Source: JACPDI01 sp035463475 (lineage in GTDB: Bacteria > Acidobacteriota > Vicinamibacteria > Vicinamibacterales > 2-12-FULL-66-21). Taken from it: a stretch of 64,000 nucleotides of DNA. Where the stretch lies: the NCBI GenBank assembly GCA_035463475.1, contig DATHTE010000073.1, positions 1-64,000 of the forward strand. The letters are read 5' to 3'. How positions within the stretch are numbered: the stretch's first letter is position 1; the number at the start of each line of letters is the position of its first letter. The notes below the pieces were generated by a model. The model worked only from the letters and a program-made list of their open reading frames with translations. It was not told the DNA's origin and ran no database searches. Below are positions 1 to 8,773 of this stretch, one piece after another. The position numbers were made by a program, and so were the translations under genes.

Positions 1-1
1 G

Positions 2-2011
2 CTCTTCAAGCTGGCCCTGCTGCACGCGAGCCGATCCGGCCGCAACGCGATCGAGGCGACCGACCTCTTCTCGGCGATCTTCGAGGAGACGCAGGGCATC
101 CCCGTGTCGATCATCCGCCGCCACGGGATCGAGCCGGAAGCACTGGTGTCCCGGCTGGCCACGCGGATGCGCGACCACGAGTTGCGGGAGGAGCGGCTCA
201 AGAAGCGCTTCGAGCTGCCCCCGTTCCTGAAGCACTTCGCCACCAATCTCAACCAGCTCGCGCGGCAGGACAAGGTCCCGCCAGTCTTCGGCCGCGACCT
301 CGAGATGGACCAGGTGCTCGAGATCCTCTGCCATCGCGAGCGCGCGAACTCAGTGCTGCTGCTCGGCGAGCCGGGGGTTGGCAAGACCGCCATCGCCGAG
401 GGGCTCGCGCGTCGAATCGAGTTCGAGCCGGACCGCGTTCCGGTACGTCTGCGCGACTGCCAGATCGTGAACCTCCAGATGAACACGATGGTTGCGGGCA
501 CGATGCTCCGCGGCATGTTCGAGGATCGCATCCAGAACGTGATCCGCGAAATCAAGGAACGGCCGAACCTGATCCTGTTCATCGACGAAGTCCACACGAT
601 GATCGGCGCCGGCTCGGCGCTCGGCGCCCCGTCGGACGCCGCGAATGTCTTCAAGTCCGTCCTCGCCCGGGGCGAGGTCCGGATCATCGGGGCGACGACG
701 CTCGGCGAGTACAAGGAGTTCATCCAGGAGGACGAGGCGCTCGCGCGCCGCTTCCGGACCGTCCATGTCGAGGAACCGTCGCTCGAGCAGACCCGCACGA
801 TCCTCTACAGCCTCAGGCCGAGGCTCGAACGCAACTACTCGGTCAGGATCCAGGACGAGGCGATCGACATGGCGCTCGAGATGTCGTGCCGGTACATGCG
901 CCATCTCCAGCTCCCGGACAAGGTGATCGGCTGGCTCGACACCGCCGCCGTGCGGGCGGAGATCGATCGCCGCTACGAGGTCCGCGCGGAAGACGTCGCG
1001 GACGTGATCTCGAACGCGGCGCGAATCCCGAAGGACATGGTCTTCCGCGACGTGACGGACCGCTTCAAGGACATCGAGACGCGGCTCTCGCGCCGGGTCG
1101 TTGGCCAGAAGCAGGCGATCTCCGCGGTCGCGCGGCGGCTGATCCTCAACAAGGGGCCGCTGAAGGACGGGTTCGACAGGCCTGACGGCGTGCTCCTGTT
1201 CCTCGGGCCGACGGGCGTCGGCAAGACGGAACTCGCGAAGGCTGTCGCCGAGTTCCTCTTCGGCGCCGAAAAGAAGATGATCCGCGTGGACATGTCCGAG
1301 TACCAGGACGGCGCGGTGGGCGTGGACAAGATGATCGGCATGCCGCGCGGGATCGTCGGCTCGGAGCGCGGCGGGGTGCTGACCAACCAGCTGAAGGACA
1401 ACCCGTACTCGGTGGTCCTCCTCGACGAAATCGAGAAGGCCAGCCCGAACATGCTCAACCTGTTCCTGCAGGCGTTCGACGAAGGCTGGATCACCGACGG
1501 CCGCGGCAAGCGCGTGTACCTGAGCGACACGATCGTGATCATGACGTCGAACCTGGGCACCGAGCACTTCCGCAAGCTGACGAACCCCCTCGGCTTCTGC
1601 AGCGGCGCCGTCGGCCCCGACCAGGTGAAGGGTGACGTGATCAAGGACCTGGAGCGGCACTTCCCGCCGGAGTTCAGGAACCGGATCGACGAAGTGGTGC
1701 TCTTCACGCCGCTCACGCGCGAGAACGTGCGGGCGATCGCCGAGCTCGAAGTGGCTCGCGTGACGCGGACGCTCGAGGAGTCGGGCCGGCGCCTCGTCGT
1801 GGAGCCGGAGGCGCTCGAGCAGATGGTGAAGGAAGGCTACAGCCTGGCTTTCGGCGCGCGGTTCCTCAAGCGGTTCATCGAAGAGAAGCTCAAGCTGCCC
1901 ATCAGCCAGGGCTGGCACGGCGGCCCGGAGTTCCGCGTGAGCTGCCGGGACGGGGCGATCGTCGTCGAATCCAGAGAAATGCAGTTGATCAACGGCGTCG
2001 CCGTCGCCTGA
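2..2011 (+). CDS. Clp/HSP100 AAA+ unfoldase, ClpA/ClpC-like, 5'-truncated by window edge
   Basis: The frame is open from base 2, so the true start lies outside the window; the GTG at 104 is internal to the Clp N-domain. Two AAA+ modules follow. D1 has Walker A GEPGVGKT and Walker B LILFIDEVH; D2 has Walker A GPTGVGKT and Walker B VVLLDEIEKA. There is no long ClpB-type coiled-coil middle domain, so it is ClpA-like in layout. An LGF tripeptide (within NPLGFCSG) sits where ClpA/ClpC carry the ClpP-docking loop, suggesting a protease partner. Oddly, the pore-1 loop of D1 (usually KYRGEFE) reads MLRGMFE and the D2 loop (usually GYVG) reads GIVG, so both substrate-gripping tyrosines are replaced. 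Substrate and partner are unknown. No downstream gene follows on the same strand. Confidence 0.9.
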   Translation, partial: LFKLALLHASRSGRNAIEATDLFSAIFEETQGIPVSIIRRHGIEPEALVSRLATRMRDHELREERLKKRFELPPFLKHFATNLNQLARQDKVPPVFGRDLEMDQVLEILCHRERANSVLLLGEPGVGKTAIAEGLARRIEFEPDRVPVRLRDCQIVNLQMNTMVAGTMLRGMFEDRIQNVIREIKERPNLILFIDEVHTMIGAGSALGAPSDAANVFKSVLARGEVRIIGATTLGEYKEFIQEDEALARRFRTVHVEEPSLEQTRTILYSLRPRLERNYSVRIQDEAIDMALEMSCRYMRHLQLPDKVIGWLDTAAVRAEIDRRYEVRAEDVADVISNAARIPKDMVFRDVTDRFKDIETRLSRRVVGQKQAISAVARRLILNKGPLKDGFDRPDGVLLFLGPTGVGKTELAKAVAEFLFGAEKKMIRVDMSEYQDGAVGVDKMIGMPRGIVGSERGGVLTNQLKDNPYSVVLLDEIEKASPNMLNLFLQAFDEGWITDGRGKRVYLSDTIVIMTSNLGTEHFRKLTNPLGFCSGAVGPDQVKGDVIKDLERHFPPEFRNRIDEVVLFTPLTRENVRAIAELEVARVTRTLEESGRRLVVEPEALEQMVKEGYSLAFGARFLKRFIEEKLKLPISQGWHGGPEFRVSCRDGAIVVESREMQLINGVAVA

Positions 2012-2184
2012 TCACCACCGGAACGGCGCTCTGAGCCCGTACTTCCTCCGGAGCATATTGACGATTGCGCGGACCTGGTTCCGGCACGCGGCCGGCGCGT
2101 GCTTGCGCGGACAAAGCTCCTGGTATCCCTCGACCAGCGCCGGATAGCGGAACCGGGACCCGCCGGCAGCGTCTCGCAGCGGCG

Positions 2185-3093
2185 CTACAGCACGTACGCC
2201 AGTGCAAAGCCGATCTGCGCGACGAACATCATGCGGTACATATGCGCCCAGGAGACGTGATTCTCCTCGACGGCGAGTTCCTCCGGGCGGCGCAGCATCA
2301 GGTAGCACACGTAGATCCCGTACGCTGTCATCCCGGCGCCGAGAACCTGCAGCAGCCAGGCGTTGCCGGTCAGGACGCCGGCGGAGGCGCCGGCATTGAT
2401 CATCAGGAACGGCACGACGAAGGATGGGGAGATCATCCAGGCGGCGCGAGACACGCCATACATGATAGGCAGCGTCCGGCACCCGCCGCGGCGGTCCCCC
2501 TCCATGTCCGCGAAGTCCTTCGTCGTCGAGGCGCCCAGGAGAAAGAGGCCGAAGATCGATCCGATGTACCAGGGCTCGAGGCCGATGACGGTCTTCACGG
2601 TCGACCAGCCGGCCACCTTGAGCAGCAGCCCGCGCGGGATCGCGATCGTGACGTTCGCCCAGATGCCGAGCTGTTTCGTCCGCAACGGCGGGACCGAGTA
2701 GATGTACGTGCATACGACCGCCGCGAGCACGATCCAGAAACACTCGTGGCGGCCACCCGGCGCGACGAGCCAGGCGAGCAGCAGCGCCAGTGCGTAGCAG
2801 ACCAGAGTACAGATCCACGCGCCGCGCAGCGTCACACGTCCGCTGGGAAGCGGCCGCTTCGGCTTGTTGATGCGGTCGATCTCGAGGTCGTAGATCTGGT
2901 TCAGCGCGTTGTTGCCGGCGTTGAGCACCGCCGCCATCAGCGAACCGAGGAGCGGATAGACCCAGAGCGCCGTGGACCATCTCTCCGGCGGCGCCGCGCC
3001 GGCGGCCGTGACCGCGCCCGAGAGGACGCCGAGCGCCGGGGCGATCAGCGTGAACGGGCGGCCGAGCTCGAGGTAGGTTCTCGCCGCTGCCAT
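2185..3093 (-). CDS. UbiA-family membrane prenyltransferase
   Basis: 302 aa integral membrane protein. The two Asp-rich motifs of the UbiA superfamily are clear: NxxNQIYDLEIDRINKP near residue 65 and KDFADMEGD near residue 185. A YSVPPLR motif lies between them, as in chlorophyll synthase-type and related members. Such enzymes move a prenyl chain from its diphosphate to an aromatic or other acceptor in the membrane; the acceptor cannot be read from sequence. The ATG overlaps the TGA of the upstream prenol kinase by one base (TGATG), which fits translational coupling. This supports the idea that the kinase makes the prenyl diphosphate that this enzyme uses. The frame stays open far upstream, but that part lies over the neighbouring genes and is not coding. 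MenA- or UbiA-like quinone synthesis is an alternative role. Confidence 0.85.
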   Translation of the reverse strand: MAAARTYLELGRPFTLIAPALGVLSGAVTAAGAAPPERWSTALWVYPLLGSLMAAVLNAGNNALNQIYDLEIDRINKPKRPLPSGRVTLRGAWICTLVCYALALLLAWLVAPGGRHECFWIVLAAVVCTYIYSVPPLRTKQLGIWANVTIAIPRGLLLKVAGWSTVKTVIGLEPWYIGSIFGLFLLGASTTKDFADMEGDRRGGCRTLPIMYGVSRAAWMISPSFVVPFLMINAGASAGVLTGNAWLLQVLGAGMTAYGIYVCYLMLRRPEELAVEENHVSWAHMYRMMFVAQIGFALAYVL

Positions 3094-4433
3094 CACAGCC
3101 TCGACGCGAGCAGCACGGCGAGCGCGGCCGCGGCAGCCGTGTTGATGAAGTTCAGCAGGTCGTTGTTCAGGATGCGCGGTCCCTCCAGCGTCGCGCCCAG
3201 CGCGCTCTCGAGGAACGACGCCGCCGTGGCGGCAGCGATCACGATGATGAGCATCGGCTGCGTCACGAGCCCGGCGCGGACCGCGATCGCGGCGAGCGCG
3301 GCTGCCGCGGCGATCCCCGCCGCCGTTCCCTCGAGCGACAGGGCGCCGGACGTACCGGGCGCGACGGGACGGAGTCCGATCAGCAGAAACGTGCGCCGGC
3401 CGAAGGCCTTGCCGATCTCGCTCGCGACGGTGTCGCTGCTGCCGGCCACGAGTGCCGCGGCGAGCGCCAGCAGCGCTTCTGCGCGGTGCGGCGTGGCCAC
3501 GGCGAGCACGGCGGCGATGGCGGCCACGCCTGTGTTCGCGATGGCGTTGGAAGCCCCTCGCCGGCCGCCGTGCTCCTCGGCAATCCCGAGCTGCAGCTTC
3601 CTCTTGTAACCGACCCGCGATGTGATCGCCGCCGCGGCGAACCCGACGAGCAGAAGCACCCACGCGCCCGCGCCGGCACACGCATAGATGATCGTTCCGA
3701 TCAGCACCCCGGCGACCACGCCCGACGCGGACACCGTCGCGGCCATCCAGCCGGCGGCCGCGACAGCCCCGTTCAACGCGAGGCCGACAGCCAGGCGCGT
3801 CATGATGGCGCCGGTCTGGCCTCTGACCGGGGGGACCTCGGCGATCGCGACGCACCACGTGACGAACGCCGCGGTGATCGCGACAGTGATGTTGTCGTCG
3901 AGCCGAACCGGGATTGTCTCCGCGAGGCCCGCGGCAACTGCCGCGATGAGCGCGCCCACCGCGATCGCTTGAAGCGACATGGGCGCGGGCTGGCCGAGCG
4001 ACGTCCACCACCCGAGCGCGAACGCCGCAAGGCTCCCCGCGACGACGAACGTCACCGTGCCGGCGACGCTCTTCTCCGCGTTCCACGGCACGCGGCGGCC
4101 CCGGGAGCGTCGTCCCGCGACCGTCGCGAAACCGTCGCCGGCCGCCAGGATGCCCCATGCCATCGCGACGATGTCCAGCCGAACGCGGAAGACGAGTACC
4201 AGCAGGAGAACCAGGAACGGGTAGAGCAGCATGCCCACGGGATAGCCGCGGGCATGGTCCCCCGGCCGGTAGAGCGCGCGGCCGCCGATCCGCGGCAGCA
4301 CGAGCCACACGAAAAGCAGCGCCACCGTGGCGAGTGCCGCCGCCTGCGGCCACGTGATCCAGCGCAGCAGGAGCGCCCAGGCGCCCATACTGATGTGGAC
4401 GGCCTGGCGCCGGTCCTCGGCCGAGGCGATCAC
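3093..4433 (-). CDS. Fused prenol kinase (VTE5/dolichol kinase-like) and DUF92 prenyl-phosphate kinase (VTE6-like)
   Basis: 446 aa, highly hydrophobic with many membrane segments. The N-terminal half has the CTP-dependent phytol/dolichol kinase signature (GDGFATVAG, then NAEKSVAGT, roughly residues 98-130). The C-terminal half is a DUF92 domain (ASNAIANTG and GSSDTVASEIGKAFG, about residues 290-345). In plants and cyanobacteria these are separate proteins, VTE5 (phytol to phytyl-P) and VTE6 (phytyl-P to phytyl-PP). Here one polypeptide could do both steps and salvage a prenol to its diphosphate. The start is GTG, overlapping the TGA of the upstream epimerase (GTGA), and the stop overlaps the UbiA start. 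The prenol substrate is unknown; phytol is not expected to be native here. Confidence 0.8.
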   Translation of the reverse strand: MIASAEDRRQAVHISMGAWALLLRWITWPQAAALATVALLFVWLVLPRIGGRALYRPGDHARGYPVGMLLYPFLVLLLVLVFRVRLDIVAMAWGILAAGDGFATVAGRRSRGRRVPWNAEKSVAGTVTFVVAGSLAAFALGWWTSLGQPAPMSLQAIAVGALIAAVAAGLAETIPVRLDDNITVAITAAFVTWCVAIAEVPPVRGQTGAIMTRLAVGLALNGAVAAAGWMAATVSASGVVAGVLIGTIIYACAGAGAWVLLLVGFAAAAITSRVGYKRKLQLGIAEEHGGRRGASNAIANTGVAAIAAVLAVATPHRAEALLALAAALVAGSSDTVASEIGKAFGRRTFLLIGLRPVAPGTSGALSLEGTAAGIAAAAALAAIAVRAGLVTQPMLIIVIAAATAASFLESALGATLEGPRILNNDLLNFINTAAAAALAVLLASRL

Positions 4434-5401
4434 GCGCGTTCCTCTCGTCCCCGGACCTCGGTCCGCCAGTGCGCGAGGAGATCCGCGAGTGTCTCCTCGA
4501 TGGGGATCTCGGCGCGCCAGCCCAGCTCCCGCTCGATCCGCGACGGGTCGCCGGCCAGCAGCGGAATGTCCGCGGGACGCAGCCGCGCGGCGTCCACCGC
4601 CACGCGCATCGGCACGCGCGCCATCGCGATGAGGCGCTCGAGCAGTTCACCCACGCGATAGGCGCGCCCCGAGCAGACGTTGTACGTGCGCCCTGTCGCG
4701 CCGCGTTCCACGATCGCCTGGTACGCGCGAACGGTGTCGCGGACGTCCGTGAGGTCGCGGCGCGCTTCCAGGTTGCCGACGCGCACGACGGGCTCGCCGA
4801 GGCCGGCCTCCGCTTCCGCGATTTGCCGCGCGAACGCGGAGGCGACGAACGAGTCCCTCTGCCGCGGACCGATGTGGTTGAAGGGACGCGCGATCAGCGT
4901 CCGCAGGTCGCGGTCGCCATGCGCGCGCGCCGCGAGGAGTTCCTGCGCGAGCTTGCTCAAGCCGTACGGTGTGCGCGGCAGGAGCGGCGCCTCCTCCGCC
5001 AACGCGCAGTCGGCGGGGGCGTACACCAGGGCGGACGAGGGCACGAGCACGCGCGCGTCTGGCGCGTGTCGTTCGACGGCGAGCAGGAGGTGGTGGGTGC
5101 CGAGGACGTTCGACTCGAGCGGCACCAGCGAGTCGGACCAGGAGCTCGCGACGTGCGGCGATCCCGCGCAGTGGTAGACCGCCGTGGGCTGTGTGCCGGC
5201 GATCGCGGCCGCGACGGCCTCGCGATCGAGCAGATCCACAGCCGCCCACGTGACGCGCGGCGCGCACGTGCGGGGGAGCGTGCCGCCCGGCCGGTGCCAC
5301 GCCACGAGCGGCTGGTCGGGGGGCAGCTTCCGCGCGAGCCGATCGGCCAGGTGGCTGCCGGCGAACCCCGCGGCGCCGGTCACGATCACAGGGCGGTGCA
5401 C
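4430..5401 (-). CDS. NAD(P)-dependent sugar epimerase/reductase (extended SDR)
   Basis: 323 aa extended short-chain dehydrogenase. The Rossmann motif TGAAGFAGSHL is at the N-terminus and the catalytic YGLSK (YxxxK) near residue 147. The stretch PFNHIGPRQRDSFV resembles GDP-4-keto-6-deoxy-mannose reductases and GDP-mannose 4,6-dehydratases, so a nucleotide-sugar reductase role in surface glycan synthesis is likely. The start is GTG, 10 bases after the rfbB stop, and the end overlaps the prenol kinase by 4 nt. Its place after rfbB supports deoxysugar synthesis. The exact substrate is not certain. Confidence 0.8.
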   Translation of the reverse strand: MHRPVIVTGAAGFAGSHLADRLARKLPPDQPLVAWHRPGGTLPRTCAPRVTWAAVDLLDREAVAAAIAGTQPTAVYHCAGSPHVASSWSDSLVPLESNVLGTHHLLLAVERHAPDARVLVPSSALVYAPADCALAEEAPLLPRTPYGLSKLAQELLAARAHGDRDLRTLIARPFNHIGPRQRDSFVASAFARQIAEAEAGLGEPVVRVGNLEARRDLTDVRDTVRAYQAIVERGATGRTYNVCSGRAYRVGELLERLIAMARVPMRVAVDAARLRPADIPLLAGDPSRIERELGWRAEIPIEETLADLLAHWRTEVRGREERA

Positions 5402-5411
5402 GGCCAGGACG

Positions 5412-6431
5412 TCAGGAGGTCGGGCGGTTGCCGTACTGCGCGGCGTAGTAGGCGCGGTACTGCTCGTCGCGTCCCTTGACGGGGCGCCACCACCACTCGT
5501 TCTGCCCGTACCAATCGACCGTCCCGCGAAGCCCTTCGTCGAAGGCGATCTGCGGCTGCCATCCGATCGCGCGCAGCTTCGAGCTGTCGAGTGCGTACCG
5601 CCGATCGTGCCCCGGCCTGTCGGTGACCGGCTTGATGAGCGACTCGGGGCGCCCCATCAGCTCGAGGATGCGGCGGGTGAGATCGAGGTTGCTGATCTGG
5701 TTGCCGCCCCCCACGTTGTACACCTCGCCCCAGGTGCCTTTCTCCAGCACGAGGTCGATGGCGCGGCAGTGATCGCTGACGTGCAGCCAGTCGCGGACGT
5801 ACTGGCCGTCGCCGTAGAGCGGCAGCGGCGCCTTGTCGATGGCGTTGGTGATGAAGAGCGGGATGATCTTTTCCGGGAACTGGAACGGGCCGTAGTTGTT
5901 CGACGCGCGGACGATCACGACGGGGACGTTGTAGGTGGCCCAGAAGCTGTACGCGAGGCGGTCCGCCCCCGCCTTGCTGGCGGCGTACGGGTTGCGGGGC
6001 CGCAGCTCGTCGGTCTCGCGGCTCGCGCCCTCGGCCACGCTCCCGTAGACCTCGTCGGTGGAGATCTGCACGAAGCGGCGGAGGTGCGGCGCCGCGCGCG
6101 CGGCCTCCAGCAGCACGAATGTGCCGTAGACGTCGGTGGTGATGAACTCCCCCGCGCTCATGATCGAGCGATCGACGTGCGTCTCGGCGGCAAAGTGGAC
6201 GACGATCTCGGCGTCGTGCACGAGCGGCCCGGACACCGCCGCGTCGATGATGTCGCCGTGGACGAACGCGTGGCGGGGATGATCGAAGACGTCCTTGAGA
6301 TTCTCCAGGCGCCCCGCGTAGGTGAGCTTGTCGAGCGTCGTGACGTGCCAGTCCGGATGCGCGGCGAGCACGTGCCGGACATAATTGCTGCCGATGAAGC
6401 CGGCGCCGCCGGTGACGAGGACTTTGACCAT
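5412..6431 (-). CDS. rfbB: dTDP-glucose 4,6-dehydratase
   Basis: 339 aa, normal family length. It carries the NAD-binding GGAGFIGSNYV at the N-terminus, the STDEVYG signature and YAASK catalytic motif, and the RASNNYGPFQFPEK block typical of RfbB/RmlB. It converts dTDP-glucose to dTDP-4-keto-6-deoxyglucose, the entry step to dTDP-rhamnose and other deoxysugars of surface polysaccharides. I chose ATG 6431 because the Rossmann motif starts immediately after it; the open frame upstream overlaps lptD and is Arg-rich shadow. The gene follows lptD by 19 nt, so it sits in an envelope-directed run. rmlA, rmlC and rmlD are not in the window. Confidence 0.93.
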   Translation of the reverse strand: MVKVLVTGGAGFIGSNYVRHVLAAHPDWHVTTLDKLTYAGRLENLKDVFDHPRHAFVHGDIIDAAVSGPLVHDAEIVVHFAAETHVDRSIMSAGEFITTDVYGTFVLLEAARAAPHLRRFVQISTDEVYGSVAEGASRETDELRPRNPYAASKAGADRLAYSFWATYNVPVVIVRASNNYGPFQFPEKIIPLFITNAIDKAPLPLYGDGQYVRDWLHVSDHCRAIDLVLEKGTWGEVYNVGGGNQISNLDLTRRILELMGRPESLIKPVTDRPGHDRRYALDSSKLRAIGWQPQIAFDEGLRGTVDWYGQNEWWWRPVKGRDEQYRAYYAAQYGNRPTS

Positions 6432-6450
6432 GTGATGACCCAGCCGCGCG

Positions 6451-8751
6451 TTACCGCCGGCCGTCCTGCGCGCCTCCCAGCCCGCCGAGCGGCGGTGAGA
6501 AGGTCCCGATGCCCGCGAGCGTGACCGAAAACGTGAACCGCCGGTCCTGCGGCACGCCCGTGATCGTGCGAAGGCCCGCCGCCAGATTGTAGGTCTGGAA
6601 CTCCGCCGCAAACCCGCAGCACTGCGCGTTGTAGTAGCCGGTGATGCGCTGTTGCATCAGCGCCGACCGTCCGATGTCCCAGTTGACGCCGTACGCGCCA
6701 CCCACCCGGTTGCTGCGCGTGCGCACGTTCGTCGTCGCGTTCAGGTAGTGGTCCTTGCGGTTCGGATCGTCGAAGCCGGGAAGCCCCTTGATGAACCGCC
6801 TGAGACTCCAGCCCGCGCTCAGGTCGAGCCAGCCCCCCTGGTGGTGACGCCCGCTCGCGCTCACGGTGCGGACGGCCCGGAACTTCGTGTCGTACTCCAG
6901 CCGCAATTCTCCCTGCGTCTCGTCGGTCATCGAGACCCTGAGGTTGGCCGCCACGGGCGAGAGCCGCGAGGGCGTGAACCCGCTGTAGCTGCTCTGATAG
7001 TACTGATCGTACGCGGCGGCGTTCGCGTCCGTGTAGTAGGTCTGCGTCAGCGCCAGGCTCGCGATCTCCCGTGCCGCCGACGCCTCCCCCTGCCGCCGCT
7101 TCGCGTACAGCCGGTTCGTCAGGCCGTAGGTCAGGCGCGTGACGCTGCCGACGATCGAGTCGGTCCCGTCGTTGACGAGGATGCGATCGAACACGTCGAT
7201 CGCCGTGAGACGCTGGACGGTGAAATTGGGCTCGATGACGTGCTTGTACTTCTCCGCGTACCCGCCGTTCGGCGTGTTGAACACGCGGTTGAACGTCGGC
7301 CCGGTCAGCGTCGCCTGCAGATCGAAGAAACGCCGCGAGACATCGTCGGCGAGCGGCGCGCGGTTCAGAGGATCCTGGCTCCGGCTCCACCAGGTCGCGC
7401 GCCAGGCCACCGACGAGTTCACGGTCAGGAAGGGCCAGCGCGTGAAGGGCACCCGCACCGTCGGCGTGACGTCCGCGCGGTGGACCCCGCGGTCCACCAC
7501 GGTCGTCCCGCTGCGGTCTTCCCTGAGCAGTTTCCCGTACTCGCCGTTCACCTGGAAGTAAACCGGTAGCCCGCCCAGGGGTTTCTCCGATCGCGTGACG
7601 GCGACCCGCGGGAGCGATCCGACCAGGTTGGAGTTCGTCTCGTTGTAGAGGATCTCGTCACGCTGCAGCGTGCCGCTCACGACGTAGGCGCCCCACGTCC
7701 CGCCGATGTTGCCCCCGATCCGCCGCTGTCGGTTCGTCGCGCGGGTCGGATCGTGGTTGTACAGCTGCTGCACCGTGACGTCGCTGAAGTACTGCGCGTT
7801 GCCACGCGCGCGCACCGCGGGGGTGATCGCCTGGTTGAACCCGCCGTTGATCTGGTAGCTCCGGCGCGCGTCGCGATGCACGGTTCCGCCGCCCGGCTGC
7901 GCGATGTCCGTCGCCGGCTCGTCGAGCAGGTACGAGGTCAGCGTGCCGGACCCGCCGGCCAGCGCGTACCGGTACTCCCCGCCAACCCCCTGGCCGGTCT
8001 TGGAGAACCAGTCGTGGAAGATCGTGGCGTCGTGGCTGCGGCCGATGGCCCAGAAGAAGGCGTTGCTGATCTTCTGTCCCTGCAGCGTCGATGCGCCGTA
8101 GACCGGGATCAGAAAGCCGGTGGCGCGATCGTCCTCCTGGATCGGATAGTAGAGCAGCGGGAGGTACAGCACCGGCACGCCCTTCACCTTCAGCAGCGAG
8201 TTGCGCATGAAGGCGTAGTCGTCCAGGTTGAGCGTCACTGAACCGCTCGTCACCTCCCAGCGCGGGGTCGGTTGCACGCAGGTCGTGAACCCGCCGCCGG
8301 TGACGCGGTACTTCTTCTCGCCGATCTTCTCCAGCTTCTCCCCGTAGAAATACGCGTCGGGCTCCTGCGTCCCGAACATGCTGCGGTCCACGCGGTCGCC
8401 GAGCGTGACGGTCCCCGACGCGTTGTAGAAGACGCCGGTCCGGCTCTTCGTGTCGAACTCCATGCGGTCGGCGCCGATGCGGCTGCCCGCCTGCGTGAAG
8501 ACGATGTTCCCGCGCGCCACGAGGCGGTGCTGATCCACGAACAGCTCCATCTCGTCGGCGAAGAACTTCATGTCGCCGCAGCTGACCTCGACCGCGCCGA
8601 TCCGCTTGATGTGGTCCTTCGTGACCTGCACGAACTCGAGGCTCGCCTGTTCCCACTTCTCGCCGCAGCCTTCGAGCGGCTGCGCCGAGGCCACAGGTGC
8701 GGCCGCCGGGAGGGCGCACAGGCTCGCGAGGATCAGCACGGCGCGTTTCAT
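6451..8751 (-). CDS. lptD: LPS-assembly protein LptD
   Basis: 766 aa outer-membrane protein with a cleavable signal peptide (MKRAVLILASLCALPAAAP, cut near AQP). The N-terminal jellyroll (OstA/LptA-like, residues ~30-150) has the pattern ADEMELFVDQHRLVARGNI. A long beta-barrel region follows to the C-terminus. It inserts LPS in the outer leaflet together with LptE. Cysteines fit the known disulfide plan of LptD: a Cys soon after the signal peptide (EGCGEKW), others at SCGDMKF and TTCVQP, and an adjacent Cys-Cys pair near the end (QCCGFAAEFQ), as in E. coli. Its presence argues that this organism makes LPS. It lies 22 nt downstream of folC. No lptE is recognisable nearby. Confidence 0.92.
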   Translation of the reverse strand: MKRAVLILASLCALPAAAPVASAQPLEGCGEKWEQASLEFVQVTKDHIKRIGAVEVSCGDMKFFADEMELFVDQHRLVARGNIVFTQAGSRIGADRMEFDTKSRTGVFYNASGTVTLGDRVDRSMFGTQEPDAYFYGEKLEKIGEKKYRVTGGGFTTCVQPTPRWEVTSGSVTLNLDDYAFMRNSLLKVKGVPVLYLPLLYYPIQEDDRATGFLIPVYGASTLQGQKISNAFFWAIGRSHDATIFHDWFSKTGQGVGGEYRYALAGGSGTLTSYLLDEPATDIAQPGGGTVHRDARRSYQINGGFNQAITPAVRARGNAQYFSDVTVQQLYNHDPTRATNRQRRIGGNIGGTWGAYVVSGTLQRDEILYNETNSNLVGSLPRVAVTRSEKPLGGLPVYFQVNGEYGKLLREDRSGTTVVDRGVHRADVTPTVRVPFTRWPFLTVNSSVAWRATWWSRSQDPLNRAPLADDVSRRFFDLQATLTGPTFNRVFNTPNGGYAEKYKHVIEPNFTVQRLTAIDVFDRILVNDGTDSIVGSVTRLTYGLTNRLYAKRRQGEASAAREIASLALTQTYYTDANAAAYDQYYQSSYSGFTPSRLSPVAANLRVSMTDETQGELRLEYDTKFRAVRTVSASGRHHQGGWLDLSAGWSLRRFIKGLPGFDDPNRKDHYLNATTNVRTRSNRVGGAYGVNWDIGRSALMQQRITGYYNAQCCGFAAEFQTYNLAAGLRTITGVPQDRRFTFSVTLAGIGTFSPPLGGLGGAQDGRR

Positions 8752-8773
8752 TGCAGGGATTTGACGAAGAATA

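Noticed and set aside
350..1918. Long open frame on the minus strand opposite the Clp gene
   Set aside because: It is the GC-driven antisense shadow of a clear AAA+ gene; composition is Arg/Asp/His-rich with no domain.
3094..4650. Long in-frame 5' extension of the UbiA gene
   Set aside because: The extension lies over the prenol kinase and is Arg/Gly-rich; TGATG coupling and the membrane-protein N-terminus set the start at 3093.
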